Positions 1 to 10,889 of a stretch of DNA of 64,000 nucleotides are shown in pieces; within the stretch, counting starts at the first letter, position 1, and each line of letters begins with the position of its first letter. This DNA is from Vanessa cardui (lineage: Eukaryota; Arthropoda; Insecta; Lepidoptera; Nymphalidae): assembly GCF_905220365.1 (NCBI RefSeq), contig NC_061152.1:5198248-5262247 (forward strand), given 5' to 3'. Position numbers and translations under genes: made by a program. A model generated the notes under the pieces. It had not been told where the DNA came from and ran no database searches. It saw only the letters and a program-made list of their open reading frames with translations.

Positions 1-138
1 TTAGTTCGCAAGGTCGGTAGCACATTGACGATGTAAGGAATAGTTAATATTTCTTACAGCGTCATTGTCTATGGGTGATGGTGACCACTTTCCATCAGGT
101 GGCCCATATGCTCGTCCGCCAACATATACCATAAAAAA
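1..138 (+). repeat. S2 SINE-like repeat, 3' part
   Basis: Matches the 3' half of a roughly 290-bp family seen about 20 times here, with gtggtgaccact / cccatatgctcgtccgcca and an A-run end. It is cut by the window start. I call this family S2; it resembles the SINE-like repeats common in butterflies. Confidence 0.85.
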
Positions 139-520
139 GGAGTGTTATATCCACTCCTTTTTCATCCTTGTTCATTCCATTTATTTATTTCGTAAGAGTA
201 TTTTCACTTGGTTGTAACCCCCTGTATAATAAGAATAGACCGACCCCCTCCCCCTAAATGAAAATGGAAAATGGATAGTTTATTTTATTTTTCAAAGTAA
301 ACATTTATTGAAATGTTTATTTGTAATTTCAAGTGGTTTAAAGGTACGCATTCGAGCGAACCTCGGCAAACATACGGTTACATGGTTTTCAAATAATTCT
401 AGCTGTGCGCATTTTATTGATCTTACATAAAACCTATCGAAACATCTTCCCACTCCCTTATGAGAAAACAAGACATGGTCGAGGCCCCTAGTTTTTAAAA
501 AGCTTTTATTTATTTGACGA
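139..520. other. unassigned non-coding stretch
   Basis: AT-rich, with no splice-consistent ORF and no match to the other repeats in the window. Confidence 0.4.
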
Positions 521-757
521 CCTCCGTGGTCGAGTGGTGTGTACACCGGTTTTCAATGGTACGCCACTCCGGGGTTTCGATCCCGGCCGAGTCGATATAG
601 ATTATCATTATTTTTCTATGTTGTCTTGTGTCTGGGTGTCTGTGGTACCTTCGTTACTTCTTATTTCCATAACACAAGTGCTTCAGCTACTTACATTGGG
701 ATCAGAGTAATTTATGTGATGTTGTCTCATATTGTCATATATTATGTAAGAATGTTC
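521..757 (+). repeat. S3 tRNA-derived SINE
   Basis: The head ccgtggtcgagtggtgtgta resembles a tRNA A box; ggtttcgatcccgg resembles a B box. The body ends in the shared gtgatgttgtc motif. Same family at 18985, 26663, 47405, 51870, 55105 and 57820. No cloverleaf closes, so it is not a tRNA gene. Confidence 0.85.
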
Positions 758-1262
758 GGGTAGAATTTTGCGACCAGATTTTGAAGCAGATACTCACAAC
801 CGATACAGCTAAAATTTTGTATGCACGTTTAGATCGGATGACAATACACGATTAGTTGTCATTCTAAATTCAATATGGCGGACGATCCAAGATGGCGGAA
901 GAGTAATTTTTAATGCATTTCTACAGTATGGGTATCAAATGAAAGAGTTTTTAAATTGGAACTGAAGATAAAAAAAATAAATATATATGTTTTTGGACTA
1001 CACCTGTGTATTGTTTCAAAGTGACACAATTATATAATTAAAAACAAAACAACAATCAAGAAACAAAAATTGTATAATAATAATACAATATTATAATTAT
1101 ATTAAAATCTCGTGAGAATTGAAACAATAACAAAAACAATTAGTTGAGTTAATTTATGCAAAGCGCGTAAAAGAACCTATAGGTATACTAATTGTTAATA
1201 TACTTATATGTATACCAAAAACATAAAATACAGATGATAATAAACCAAAATTAAATATAATA
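758..1262. other. unassigned AT-rich stretch
   Basis: No ORF above chance and no family recognised. Confidence 0.4.
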
Positions 1263-1264
1263 AT

Positions 1265-1590
1265 AAATTAAACCGACTTCAAAATTAGAAACAGCTAGTT
1301 AGCTTAAGATAAAAAAATATATCTATGAAACTACTTGACCGATTTTAATGAAACTTACATTGTTCCCTATGTTGAAGAATAGCTAGCTTATATTAAAAAT
1401 GATAATCTCAATACGACTCTTGAATTTCTTGAAAACTAAAGGTTTTCGAGAAATTCGTGGACAAACGTGCATACAAACATACACGAAATTAAGCACACGT
1501 GCTTGGAAGCCTAAAAGGATAATCATACTCAAATATAATTGAATTCTAACAGTGTTACATACATAGGTGTCGAACTGATGCTCTTAACAA
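1265..1590 (+). repeat. unclassified repeat with an AACCGACTTC end
   Basis: Shares segments with 5418-5610 and 7905-8470, including a cacgtgtgctt / cgagtttctcgaaaac block. It encodes nothing. Confidence 0.6.
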
Positions 1591-1624
1591 AAATATAAAC
1601 AAATATTTTAGGTGTTGTACAACG

Positions 1625-2240
1625 GGCGAACTTATGGCTAACTAGGTGTGTCCGTGAACTTGTACCCGTTTGAATCTAACAAAAAAAAATTGTAGCCTAA
1701 GTCGAGAGTCGAGATGGCCCAATGGTTAGAACGCGTGCATCTAAACTGATGATTGCGGGTTCAAACCCAGGCAAGCACCGCTGATTCATGTGCTTAATTT
1801 GTCTTTATAATTCATCTCGTGCTCAGCGGTGAAGGAAAACATCGTGAGGAAACCTGCATGTGACAAATTTCATAGAAATTCTGCCACATGTGTATTCCAC
1901 CAACCCGCATTGGAACAGCGTGGTGGAATATGTTCCAAAAACCTTCTCCTCAAAGGGAGAGGAGGCCTTTATACCAGCAGTGGGGATTTACAGGCTGTTG
2001 TTATTCTCGTCGTTGTAGCCTAAGTTACTCCTTATTATATCAGTTATCTGCCGGTGAAAGTCCCGTCAAAATCTGTAGCTATCCTAGCCGTTCCAGAGAT
2101 TAGCCGTCACAAAAAGACAAACATTTGAAAAAATGTTATTTTGATATATGTATCGTGTATACATAAATATGCATTGTGTGAAAAGGGCTATTTTAATATT
2201 ACAAACTGACACTCCAATTTTATTACATGTAATAGATTAG
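1625..2240 (+). mobile_element. unclassified element split by a SINE
   Basis: Segments 1625-1702 and 2013-2240 belong to one element (gtagcctaagttactcc ... gagattagccg ... cactccaattttatta). Related copies lie at 10190, 22255, 29113, 31919 and 54435. The interruption is an S1 SINE. Confidence 0.75.
1703..2012 (+). mobile_element. S1 tRNA-derived SINE, full length
   Basis: The head gagatggcccaatggttaga is A-box-like and gcgggttcaaaccc is B-box-like. It ends in ttacaggctgttgtt. It is flanked by a perfect 13-bp duplication, TTGTAGCCTAAGT, at 1690-1702 and 2013-2025. Confidence 0.92.
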
Positions 2241-2344
2241 CCATCTCCGTCAGAAAACCCAAACTGGGAGAGATTTTTTTAAAAACATCTCAGTAGATCG
2301 TTCGTGCGTACATAATTGTAATTAACTGACATCACTGTGCTTTT

Positions 2345-2580
2345 AAAAGTTGAAAAATAGTAACTATTGAGTTTTTTGGCGGTTTTTCTCGGTACCTACC
2401 TTCCGAACCCGTGGTAGCTTCACTTAATATAGTTGTTGATTCAAAAGACTACTTGAATAAAGTATATTTTGAATTTGATTTTAAATATGTTTGGAACATA
2501 CAACATACAACCTTCTCTTCAAAAGGAGAGGAAGCTTTAACCCAGCAGTGGGAAATTCATAGGCTGTTGTTGTTGTTTAA
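2345..2580 (+). repeat. LINE 3' end followed by an S1 SINE tail
   Basis: 2345-2485 has the shared LINE 3' motif (ggtagcttcactta ... cttgaataaagtatattttg). 2500-2580 is the last part of an S1 SINE. Confidence 0.75.
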
Positions 2581-2639
2581 GAGTTATAGGCACATAATAT
2601 ATCTGTAATTAAATTGTGTTGCAATAAAGATTTTTTTAT

Positions 2640-2985
2640 TGCTATTTGACCGGTTTTTAAAATCTATTTTATATTATTTAGTAGAGGTTAAGGAACCCAG
2701 TAAAAGTTTATTTTTTTTATTTCTAGTACATATTTGCCGAAAAATATCATATTAAAAATTCCATATTTAAATAACGCGCGAAAACGCTACATGGACGATA
2801 TGGCGCTGCAATGGGGTCGGTGACGTCACTTTCCTGTATTTTAATCTGTGGTACATATAGTAGAAAAGCAAGGTTTACAAGAAAGTGACTTCATCATAAG
2901 CCCGGCCTATCAGGAGCGTTTTGTGTCACGTGACAAACGTTTGAAAAAATGCATTTTTATTTATTGATTTTTGAATAAATTAAGT
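2640..2985 (+). repeat. unclassified non-coding repeat
   Basis: Homologous to 23245-23440 plus 23650-23835: shared blocks include atggcgctgcaatggg and aggagcgttttgtgtcacg. It contains a perfect TGACGTCA at about 2821. Confidence 0.7.
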
Positions 2986-3024
2986 ATTCACAATTTATTT
3001 TTCGCATTGTCAAATAGCCTATTG

Positions 3025-3298
3025 TTTGGCGGACGAGCATATGGGCCACCTAATAGTAAGTGGTCACCATCACCCATAGACAATGACACTGTAAGAAATA
3101 TTAACTATTCCTTACATCGTCACTGCGCCACCAACCTTGAGAACTAACATGTTATGTCCCTTGTGCCTGTAGTTACACTGACTCACTCACCCTTCAAACC
3201 GGAACACAACAATACTGCGTAGAGTTATTTAGCGGTAGAATATCTGATGAGTGTACCTACCCAGGCGGGCTTGCACAAAGCCCTACCACCAAGTATAA
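3025..3298 (-). repeat. S2 SINE-like repeat
   Basis: Nearly full-length reverse copy, from ggcggacgagcatatgggcc to agccctaccaccaagta. Confidence 0.88.
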
Positions 3299-3703
3299 TT
3301 AATTTAAATTTTTATATTAATTATTAATGGGAATGTTTGAATTTCAATCACGTCAAAAGAGCTGATCAGATTTGAATGAAATCTGCCACAGAGATAGCTT
3401 ATATTCTGGAAGAGGTCATACAGTAATTTTATCCCAGAAAATGTACAACACACTCACAAAGCGGAAACCTGTTATCTATGACTCACGTGTCAGTTCAATA
3501 TGACGTATGGAATCTCGACTCCGAAAACTTTGAAGTCCCATTGGATTTTGATCGATGAATCTTCATATGAGTAAACAATTCGTTTTAAAAAAATAATATT
3601 TAATTATAAAGGGCTGAGGGGAAAACCTCTCTCTGAGTATAAATTTCAAGGTACATTGATATAAGTAATAAGTTATTAGCGGTTTAAAAATAGCTTCATA
3701 TAA

Positions 3704-3830
3704 TCACTACATAGTATATAACAAAGTCGCTTACCGCTGTCTGTCCCTATGTATGCTTAGATCTTTAATACGCAGCGGATTTTGGTGCGGTTTTTGACGT
3801 GACAACGTCTTATAAATTGGTTTGCCGGGT
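3704..3830 (+). mobile_element. Helitron 5' end fragment
   Basis: Begins TCACTACATAGTATA after an A, followed by the shared aaagtcgcttaccgctgtctg block. The 3' hairpin end is missing. Confidence 0.7.
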
Positions 3831-3940
3831 GACACTTCAAGAAACTGCGTTACGCTCCGCTCACGTTATGCGCTCACAATGAGAGCGAGTGAGAGGCACG
3901 CGTCCCTTCCACTCGGGCATGGTTAGCCCGCCTAAGAGCG

Positions 3941-4212
3941 AGATCTTATCTTATCTTATCTGTCAGACGTCATCTCACAACTAACATTCTTTCTAACCAT
4001 ATCGTCTTTCACACAATCCATCCATCGTTTCCTAGGTCACATACCTCTGTATCCATCCACATCCATACTCAAGGCCTTCCTCACAATATGTTCCTCATTC
4101 CTCCACGTATCATGCCCATACTATAGCCGCCTTCCACATAACTTCTCGGCTATCGGCGCCACTTTCGAACTTCCTCTTATGTACTCATTCCTTACTCTAC
4201 TCATTCCATTTA
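3941..4212 (-). pseudogene. LINE reverse-transcriptase C-terminal relic
   Basis: On the minus strand it matches the relic at 54800-55100 (RMLRGMCGVMRMDRVRNEYI-like coding). A (CTTAT)n run borders it at 3945-3960. Frames are broken. RTE-type is my family guess. Confidence 0.65.
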
Positions 4213-4650
4213 ATGTAGGTATTATGAATATTGATAATTATTTTATGAGCGCCATCTATTATTGAATTTGTTAACTAGTTAGTGAACTTACTAAATCGCT
4301 TATCGCTTCCGCTTGTTCTTTATATCGACGTCCGATTTATAACTAATGGCGCCAAGTTCGTTAGGGCTGTCACGTGGTTTTTTTTTATTCGGTTACATGT
4401 TGTTTTATTTATCACAAAGATATAATATAAGTTGCTTTTTAATTTTCCATTAGTATTTAATTTAAAAAAGAAATATTTTAATATTTTTTTTAGTGGAAAG
4501 ATTCGTTGGTATGCAATCGATAAAACTACATATTTTTTTTCAATAATTCTTTCACCATTGTGAAGGTACTTTATTCAGAAATAACAGGTGCTATATTTCA
4601 TTTCAGTAATAATACTGTTTGTAAAGTAACCCAGAAGAAAAACTGCTAAT
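4213..4650. other. unassigned AT-rich stretch
   Basis: Non-coding, no repeat family recognised. Confidence 0.35.
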
Positions 4651-4654
4651 TTTT

Positions 4655-4893
4655 TTTTTATGGTATAGCTTGGCGGAGGTGCATATGGGCTACCTGGTGG
4701 TAAGTGGTCACCATCACCCATACATAATGACGCTGTAAAAAATATTACAATTCCTATATCGTCAATGTGCCACCTTGGGAACTAAGATGTCATAGTGCCT
4801 GTAGTTACTGGTTCACTCACCCTTCAAACCGGAACACAACAATACTGAGTACTGTTATTTGCTTTGGCTTGCACAAAACCCTACCACCAAGTA
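4655..4893 (-). repeat. S2 SINE-like repeat
   Basis: Reverse copy with small internal deletions. Confidence 0.85.
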
Positions 4894-5059
4894 AATTATA
4901 TTATGCTTTGTGCTAGTCTGTCTGAGTAAATACCAGCACACCAAGAAACAATACTTAGTTTTATGGGAGAGTATCACTCATTCTTCAACTCGCAGACTCA
5001 AGGGACATAACATCTTAGTTTCCATGGTTACTGCTCTCTTAGCGATATAACGCTCACCA

Positions 5060-5385
5060 ACAGAGTGGCGGATTTACAAATCTGCCGCTAGTAGGCTATT
5101 CAATTGTTGCCGCCCCTACATTTTTTTGCAACATTTATGATTTGTGTTCTATCGTCCTCATTACATCGCTTATTCCCGTTATTAGTATGATTATAAACTA
5201 GGTGATATTTCTGTCAGTTACTAGATTATTTTTCCAACCCGCTATGAAGTGACGAGTACACGGATTACGGACGTAATATGTAAACATATAATTATAAGCT
5301 TTTTTTTATTTCTGTAAGACACATTTGGACTAAATTTTCCGCCCCTGTAAATCTGCCGCCCTAGGCTCCAGCCTACTAGCTGAGG
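5060..5385 (+). mobile_element. hAT-1 MITE, right end degraded
   Basis: The left terminus AGTGGCGGATTTACAAATC and the body match the intact copies at 22780 and 43353. The right terminal repeat is lost. Confidence 0.75.
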
Positions 5386-5417
5386 CTAAGCACAGCACAA
5401 TAAGGTATATTTGTATT

Positions 5418-5615
5418 AGTAACCGACTTCTCAAAAAGGAGGTTATCACTTCGACATGTATGTAAGTAACATAGTTAAAATATAATTATACTCAAACTAA
5501 AAGTCGTATAGAGACATTCATTTTTAATCTAAGTTAGATAGACTTCAACAGAAGGAACAGTGTAAGTTACATTAAAATCTGTCTAATAGTTTCATCGATT
5601 TATAATGACACACTA
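5418..5615 (+). repeat. unclassified repeat with an AACCGACTTC end
   Basis: Related to 1265-1590, with the shared aatctaagttagatagactt segment. Confidence 0.5.
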
Positions 5616-5727
5616 ATATTATTAACAAATGAATTAAAATCAAGAATGACATTTAATTAAATGATAACTGGCAACCCTACTGACAACCGTTTGTTGAACG
5701 CTCGTGACGTCGTACTAGCTCAGTCAG

Positions 5728-5762
5728 TCAGTGTAACTCTATACGACGTAGAAGAGAGACGT
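5728..5762 (+). promoter_or_regulatory. candidate TATA-less core promoter: initiator plus DPE
   Basis: TCAGT at 5728-5732 fits the arthropod initiator with A+1 at 5730. AGACGT at 5757-5762 matches the DPE consensus RGWYVT and begins exactly at +28. TCAGT-like units are repeated just upstream (cagtcagtca at 5721-5730) and a CRE-like TGACGTC lies near 5705. The motif spacing is seen directly; that it is active, and which gene it drives, is inference. Confidence 0.5.
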
Positions 5763-5901
5763 GTATTATAAAAGTTAATTAATAAATCTTTATCTCGTCT
5801 GTAATTAATTAACATAAACAATTTGTTCCTTTGTGTATATGTGGCATTAAAAAAAAATAAAGTGTTATTTTTATCTGTGGAATTTTTAAATCGTTACGCA
5901 G
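5730..5901 (+). other. candidate non-coding leader exon
   Basis: It runs from the initiator A to a strong donor, CAG|GTGAGTT, at 5901/5902. It contains only a tiny ATG-TGG-CAT-TAA ORF, so it would be 5' UTR. The nearest downstream + strand gene with a splice acceptor before its start codon is the protease gene (acceptor at 25616), implying an intron of about 19.7 kb. Confidence 0.35.
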
Positions 5902-6159
5902 GTGAGTTGATTGTCATATTCTTTTTTGTTTTCATAATTTACGATGTTTTTAATGTTTTTTTTCTTCGTTCTTTAAAAAAATGTTTATATACGACGTTAA
6001 AATATTCCGAATTCAACTTCATAAATGTAACTTTATGATTAATTATAGCTGTTATTATCTATCTATGTTAAAATAAAATGCTATATTATTAAAGTATTAT
6101 TTTATTATCCTTGCGTTGAACTAGACGTTTTTATAATGGAGTGTCATACATGATACATA

Positions 6160-6426
6160 CTAGTGATCCATCCCGGTTCGCTCGGTTGCAAAGCTGATAC
6201 TAAGTGTATAACAGAATTTGTTTATTTACGACATCACATTGGAAACTTCTAAAATTATCAGCGCTTCTTTGCTATATTGTCTATGTATTATATACAAAAA
6301 CCTTCCTCTCGAATCTCTCTATCTGTAAAAAAACAGCATCTAAATCCGTTGTGTAGTTTTAAAGATTTAAGCGTACATAGGGACATAGGGACAGAGAAAG
6401 CGACTTTGTTTTATACTATGTTGTGA
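6160..6426 (-). mobile_element. non-autonomous Helitron
   Basis: Plus-strand order is CTAG, degenerate hairpin, ctgatactaa ... gcgactttgttttatactatg ... GA. On the minus strand this is TC ... hairpin-CTAG, the Helitron end structure. Confidence 0.8.
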
Positions 6427-6677
6427 TAACTTAATCTCTTCTTTCTAATGAAAATATTAATCGTTAATATTAAAAATTAGAGTATCAGTTTAACTAAATA
6501 ACGTAACTTTAATTTATATACACGTCAGGTTAACATAATAACACAAAGAGTAGATAACATTGCTTCCTTAGATGCGGGCGAAGTCGCATGATGAAACTAC
6601 CTAGTACTAAACATTTAGTAGTTTCAAAAGGGCTTAAAACCTTGTCAGTGAATCTTGTTAAGCAATTTTATTAGTAA

Positions 6678-6901
6678 CTAGCAACCCGCCCCGGTTACGC
6701 ACGGGTGCAATGCTGATACTAAATATACTACAGAATTTTTAGTGTCTCTTTACTTCATAGTCATTGTATTATATACAAAAGCCTTCCTTTCAAATCAATG
6801 TTTCTATTAAAAAACAGCATCAAAATCCGTTACGTATTAAAGATCTAAGCATACATAGGAACAGACAACAGTAAGCGACTTTGTTTTATACTGTGTAGTG
6901 A
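6678..6901 (-). mobile_element. non-autonomous Helitron
   Basis: Complete copy with the hairpin in cccgccccggttacgcacggg and a CTAG end. It lies 6 bp from the next copy. Confidence 0.85.
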
Positions 6902-6907
6902 TAATTA

Positions 6908-7201
6908 CTAGTAACCTGCCTCGCACAGGTGCAATACTGATCTTTCATTTTGATCTATCTCATAGGGCTCAGCCAGCGTTTTTATCGTAAGCGCAAAAAT
7001 ATGTGTATATTTACGTCACTTTAGAAACCTATAAAATAATCAGTGTCTTCTATATTTCGCATGATATTATATACAAAATCCTTCCTTTGAATCAACGTAT
7101 CTATTGCAAAAGAATCGTATCAAAATCCGTTGCGTATTAAAGATCTAAGCGAACATTGGGACTGACAGCGGTAAGCGACTTTGTTTTGTACTTTGTAATG
7201 A
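6908..7201 (-). mobile_element. non-autonomous Helitron
   Basis: CTAG at 6908 and GA at 7200-7201. It carries the longer interior with a cagccagcgttt block. Head-to-tail with the preceding copy. Confidence 0.82.
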
Positions 7202-7419
7202 CGACGTCGTATAAAAATATTGTTTTAAACAAAACAATCCAGATGTATTAGTTGGAAACAAACTATTGCCAACCACAAGGCATGTAAACAACTTCGGCAT
7301 TGAAATGAAGGGATATCATTGGCGGAGATCTTGAATAATCTACGACACTTATGGATAAAGTAAAAAGGCGTTTTGAATCGAAATCAAAATATACTTTTTT
7401 TCAATACTAATGACTTTCG

Positions 7420-7627
7420 ACGTCCCCGCTTTGCATATATGCAATGCTGATACTAAATATAATACAGAATTTTTCTTGTTTATTTTTTACTTGTCCATGT
7501 ATGATATACAAAAACCTTCCTCTCGATTTATTCTATCTATTAAAAAAACCGCATCAAAATCTGTTGCGTATTAAAGATCTAAGCATACATAGGGACAGCG
7601 GTAAGCGACTTTTATACTATGTAGTGA
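7420..7627 (-). mobile_element. non-autonomous Helitron, degraded 3' end
   Basis: The interior and 5' end match the family; the hairpin end is eroded. Confidence 0.7.
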
Positions 7628-7644
7628 TGATGATAGCTTTTATA

Positions 7645-7860
7645 AGTATTTTTGAATCGTCATTTAACAAAAATATTAAGTGAAGCTACCACTGGTTCGA
7701 AATGCCAACCGAGAAGAAACGGCAAGAAATACAGTTGATACTCTTTTTCGACATTTAAAAATACAATCATGTTAGTTAAATACAATTATATATGCATGTA
7801 ATATATCCTGCCTGGAAGTCAACTAGTATTAGCTTTATACTTTTTTATCATCTGTATAAT
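7645..7860 (-). repeat. LINE 3' end
   Basis: Reverse copy of the family at 35185 and 62150 (gaagctaccac ... gaagtcaac). Confidence 0.7.
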
Positions 7861-7904
7861 CTTGTCTTGGATGATATGCCTTCTTTACCAATGTATTTAG
7901 CCGA

Positions 7905-8470
7905 ATTCTAAAAAAGGAGGTTCTCAGTTCAACATATGTATACGAGTATGTATGTAACACTGTTAGAATTGAATAATATTTGTGTATGATGACCCATTTA
8001 GGCTTCGAAGCACGTGTGCTTCATTTCGTAAGTGTGTGTTTGTATGTATGTTTGTCCACGAGTTTCTCGAAAACTAAAACTCATAAGTTAAAGTAAAGTA
8101 ACAGTCTGTAAATTACCCACTGCTGGTCTAAAGCCTCCTCTCCCATTAAGGGGAGGGTTTTGGAACATATTCCACCTCGCTGTTCCAATGCGGGTTGGTG
8201 GAATGCACATGTGGCAGAATTTCGATGAAATTATAAACACAAATTAAGCACATATATATAATGGTGCTTACCTGGGTTTGAATACGAAATTATCTGTTAA
8301 GAAGCACGCGTTCTAAACACTGGGCCATCTCAGCTCTTGAATATAAGTTAGGTACACTCCAAATTACGGACAAGTGTAAGTTTAATCAAATCGGTGTAGT
8401 AGTTTCATAGATATACATATATATATTTTATCTTTAGTTAACTTGCTGTTTCTTATATTGAAGGCAGTTC
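7905..8470 (-). repeat. unclassified repeat split by an S1 SINE
   Basis: 7905-8092 and 8351-8470 are one element related to 1265-1590. The gap is filled by the SINE. Confidence 0.6.
8101..8342 (-). mobile_element. S1 tRNA-derived SINE
   Basis: Reverse copy from gtctgtaaattacccac to ggccatctcagctct. Flanked by an 8-bp duplication, ATAAGTTA, at 8093-8100 and 8343-8350. Confidence 0.88.
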
Positions 8471-8489
8471 AATATATAAACTGTTTCTT

Positions 8490-8770
8490 ACAAATTCAAA
8501 TCAAATCAAAGTACCCTTTATTGTACACCAATTAATAAATAATTTAAACACGATTGAGAAAGATGCACAAGAGGCGGCCTTATCGCTAAAGTAGCGATCT
8601 CTTCCAGGCAACTTTAAGGTAGAGGAGAGAAACAGATAATATAAATAATCATAATAAATAACTACAGTGAAAAATAAGGTAAAAATAAAATAATGTACGG
8701 TAGGTACCTGATATCGAAAATGCGTACACATATGTACATATCTTATCAGATATAAAATAATATGTAATAA
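8490..8770 (-). repeat. LINE 3' end of a second type
   Basis: Starts with an (AATCA)-like tail and reads aagatgcacaagaggcggcc, a tail type common in Lepidoptera (from memory). Confidence 0.55.
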
Positions 8771-8939
8771 AATTAAATTAATGTTTTGAAAAAAAAAAGA
8801 AGATAGAAGTAATTTAGTACATCAATTAAAGTGCAAGATAGTATTGTCTCAACATAGTTTTAAATGAAGCAAGTGATTGTGCACGTCTTACTTCAACAGA
8901 AAGAGAGTTTAAATAAAACTAGCTACCGCCAACGATTTC

Positions 8940-9165
8940 TCATAGTAGTTTTCTCATAGTAATACGTAGTTGTAAATAATATTTCTTTTATTCTTCAAAT
9001 AGACAAATGCCACCTTAGTCTACCCGTGACCACGAACGCTTTAAAGTGCTCGAAACGTCGGGATGTTAAAAATAATTAATATACGCGATTCAAATCCGTT
9101 ATAACTAGTTTTATTCTAATGTGTAATAATCGCGAAAATTTAAGACAACATTACAGGAAGAGAGT
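8940..9165 (+). repeat. Penelope-like element terminal fragment (tentative)
   Basis: Contains aatgccaccttagt and gtgctcgaaacgtcggga. Also found at 13440-13630 and 19095-19235. The family label rests on the hammerhead-like motif and is uncertain. Confidence 0.45.
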
Positions 9166-9249
9166 TGCACAGACGAATAGCTTGAACAGTAAAGGAATTT
9201 GTAAAAAAAATTCTTATAGAAATCATTTGAATTTAAGAAACATATGAAT

Positions 9250-9505
9250 ATCGAAACGCTTGCTCCTTGGAGTAGTGGTGCGAAAAGCTTCATCAAAAGT
9301 ATAACAGCTCGCCTCATTGCCTCCACTGGTGACAGGAGGGCTGGTTCGTTCGCCCAGAGGATCGGAATTGCGGTTCAACGGGTTCAAATGCTGCTAGCAT
9401 TCTTGCCACCATTCCACGCGGTCAAGATTTATACAGTAACTAGTTTTAGTTCATATTTGTATATATTTAAGCATTTAATGTTATTCATTGTTATCAATGG
9501 TAAGT
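9250..9505 (+). pseudogene. retroelement-associated C-terminal coding relic
   Basis: Encodes ETLAPWSSGAKSFIKSI and RAGSFAQRIGIAVQR, then degrades. The same segment occurs at 26098 (+), 46290 (-), 49890 (-) and, more diverged, 11675 (+). I recall this module as the end of a LINE-linked protein. Confidence 0.6.
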
Positions 9506-9639
9506 TAAAATTGTTTTTGAGACTTTGAAAGCTACGTTGTATAAGTTAAGTGGAATAATGTTGTATCTATGCTAATATTATAAATTCGTAAGTAACAGTT
9601 TTTTTAAAAACAAATTTAAAATATAACAGTTATTAATTA

Positions 9640-9715
9640 CGGGATATTTACCATGTTTTTTTGTTTTCGTTCGGTGGAGCTCGATATTTCAACATTATCT
9701 ACGAATGTTTTGTCT
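9640..9715 (+). repeat. short repeat block
   Basis: Shares gggatatttaccatg and gagctcgatatttcaacatt with 17320-17415 (-) and 50632-50725 (-). Confidence 0.55.
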
Positions 9716-9807
9716 TAAAATCTTAAATTTTTGCTTGAATCTAAATTAAACAGAATACTCATTTATTAATTCTATTTTGGCATGTAGGAATCTCTTACTG
9801 TCTTAAC

Positions 9808-10080
9808 TTGGTGGTAGCTTTTGTGCAAGCGTTTGGATAGGTACCATCCATAAAATATTCCACTGCCAAAGAGCATTAGTCAGTATTGTTGTGTTCCGGT
9901 ATGAAAGGTTAGTCAGTGTAACTACAGGCACAAGGGACATAACATCTTAGTTCTTAGGTTGGTGGCGCATTGTTGATGTAAAGGCTGATGTTTGTTACAT
10001 TGTCATTGTCTAAGGTTATCACCACCTACCATCAGGTGGTCCATTTGTTCATCCACTTACCTATATAATAAAAAAGTGGT
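9808..10080 (+). repeat. S2 SINE-like repeat
   Basis: Starts at cttggtggtagcttttgtgc and ends cctatataataaaaaa. Confidence 0.85.
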
Positions 10081-10189
10081 CGAAATCACGAGCGTAAAAC
10101 TATTAAAAATAAAAGTTATATTAAGCAGGATTTTTATACTATATACATACTAGTTGTGCCAGCAGTTTTGTGACGTTTTAATTTAAGAA

Positions 10190-10337
10190 TAATTGTTATA
10201 GCCTAAGTTACTTAATACATCAGCTATCTGCCAGTGGAACTCCCGTCAAAATCGGTTCAGCCGTTCTAGAGATTAGCCGGAACAAACATATAGACAAAAT
10301 TGCTATTTCGATATATGTACTATGGATACATACATAA
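10190..10337 (+). repeat. unclassified element fragment
   Basis: Same family as 1625-2240 (tagcctaagttactt ... gagattagccgg). It stops where an S1 SINE begins. Confidence 0.65.
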
Positions 10338-10585
10338 GAGCTGAGATGGCCCAGTGGTTAGAACGCGTGCACATTAACCGATGATAGCGGGTTCAAACCC
10401 AGGCAAGCACCACTATATATATGTGCTTAATTTGTGTTTATAATTCATCTCGTGCTAGGCGGTGAAGGAAAGCATCGTGAAGAAACCTGCATGTGTCTAA
10501 TTTCATCGAAATTCTGCCACATGTGCGTTCCACCAACCCGCATTTGAACAGCGTGGTGGAATCTGTTCCAAACCCTCTCCTTAAG
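10338..10585 (+). mobile_element. S1 tRNA-derived SINE, 3' truncated
   Basis: Good A and B box regions; ends at ccaaaccctctccttaa without the gctgtt tail. Confidence 0.85.
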
Positions 10586-10889
10586 TGTTTGTTTGTGAAC
10601 GATAAATTCTAAAATTACTGAACCAATTTTAATATTAATTCATCTATGAAAGTTATGCGCTAATTAGACTTGATCAGTAATAATATGTTTTTCAATTTGC
10701 CCGTATATTTGGTAGTAATTATGGACTGAATTGAATGTGACACCTACTTCAAATATAGCAGTAACTATAACTACGTTATATAATCGTAAATATACTTTTA
10801 AGTAGTCTTATGTTTTTCATTTAAAAAAATATGTTGAATACGCAATTATTTTTATTACTTTTTAGTGCATATTTATTTGTATATATTGA

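Noticed and set aside
1829..2103. Open frames reading MKENIVRKPACDKFHRNSAT or MCIPPTRIGTAWWNMF, seen at several places
   Set aside because: They are translations of the S1 SINE and recur wherever it is inserted.
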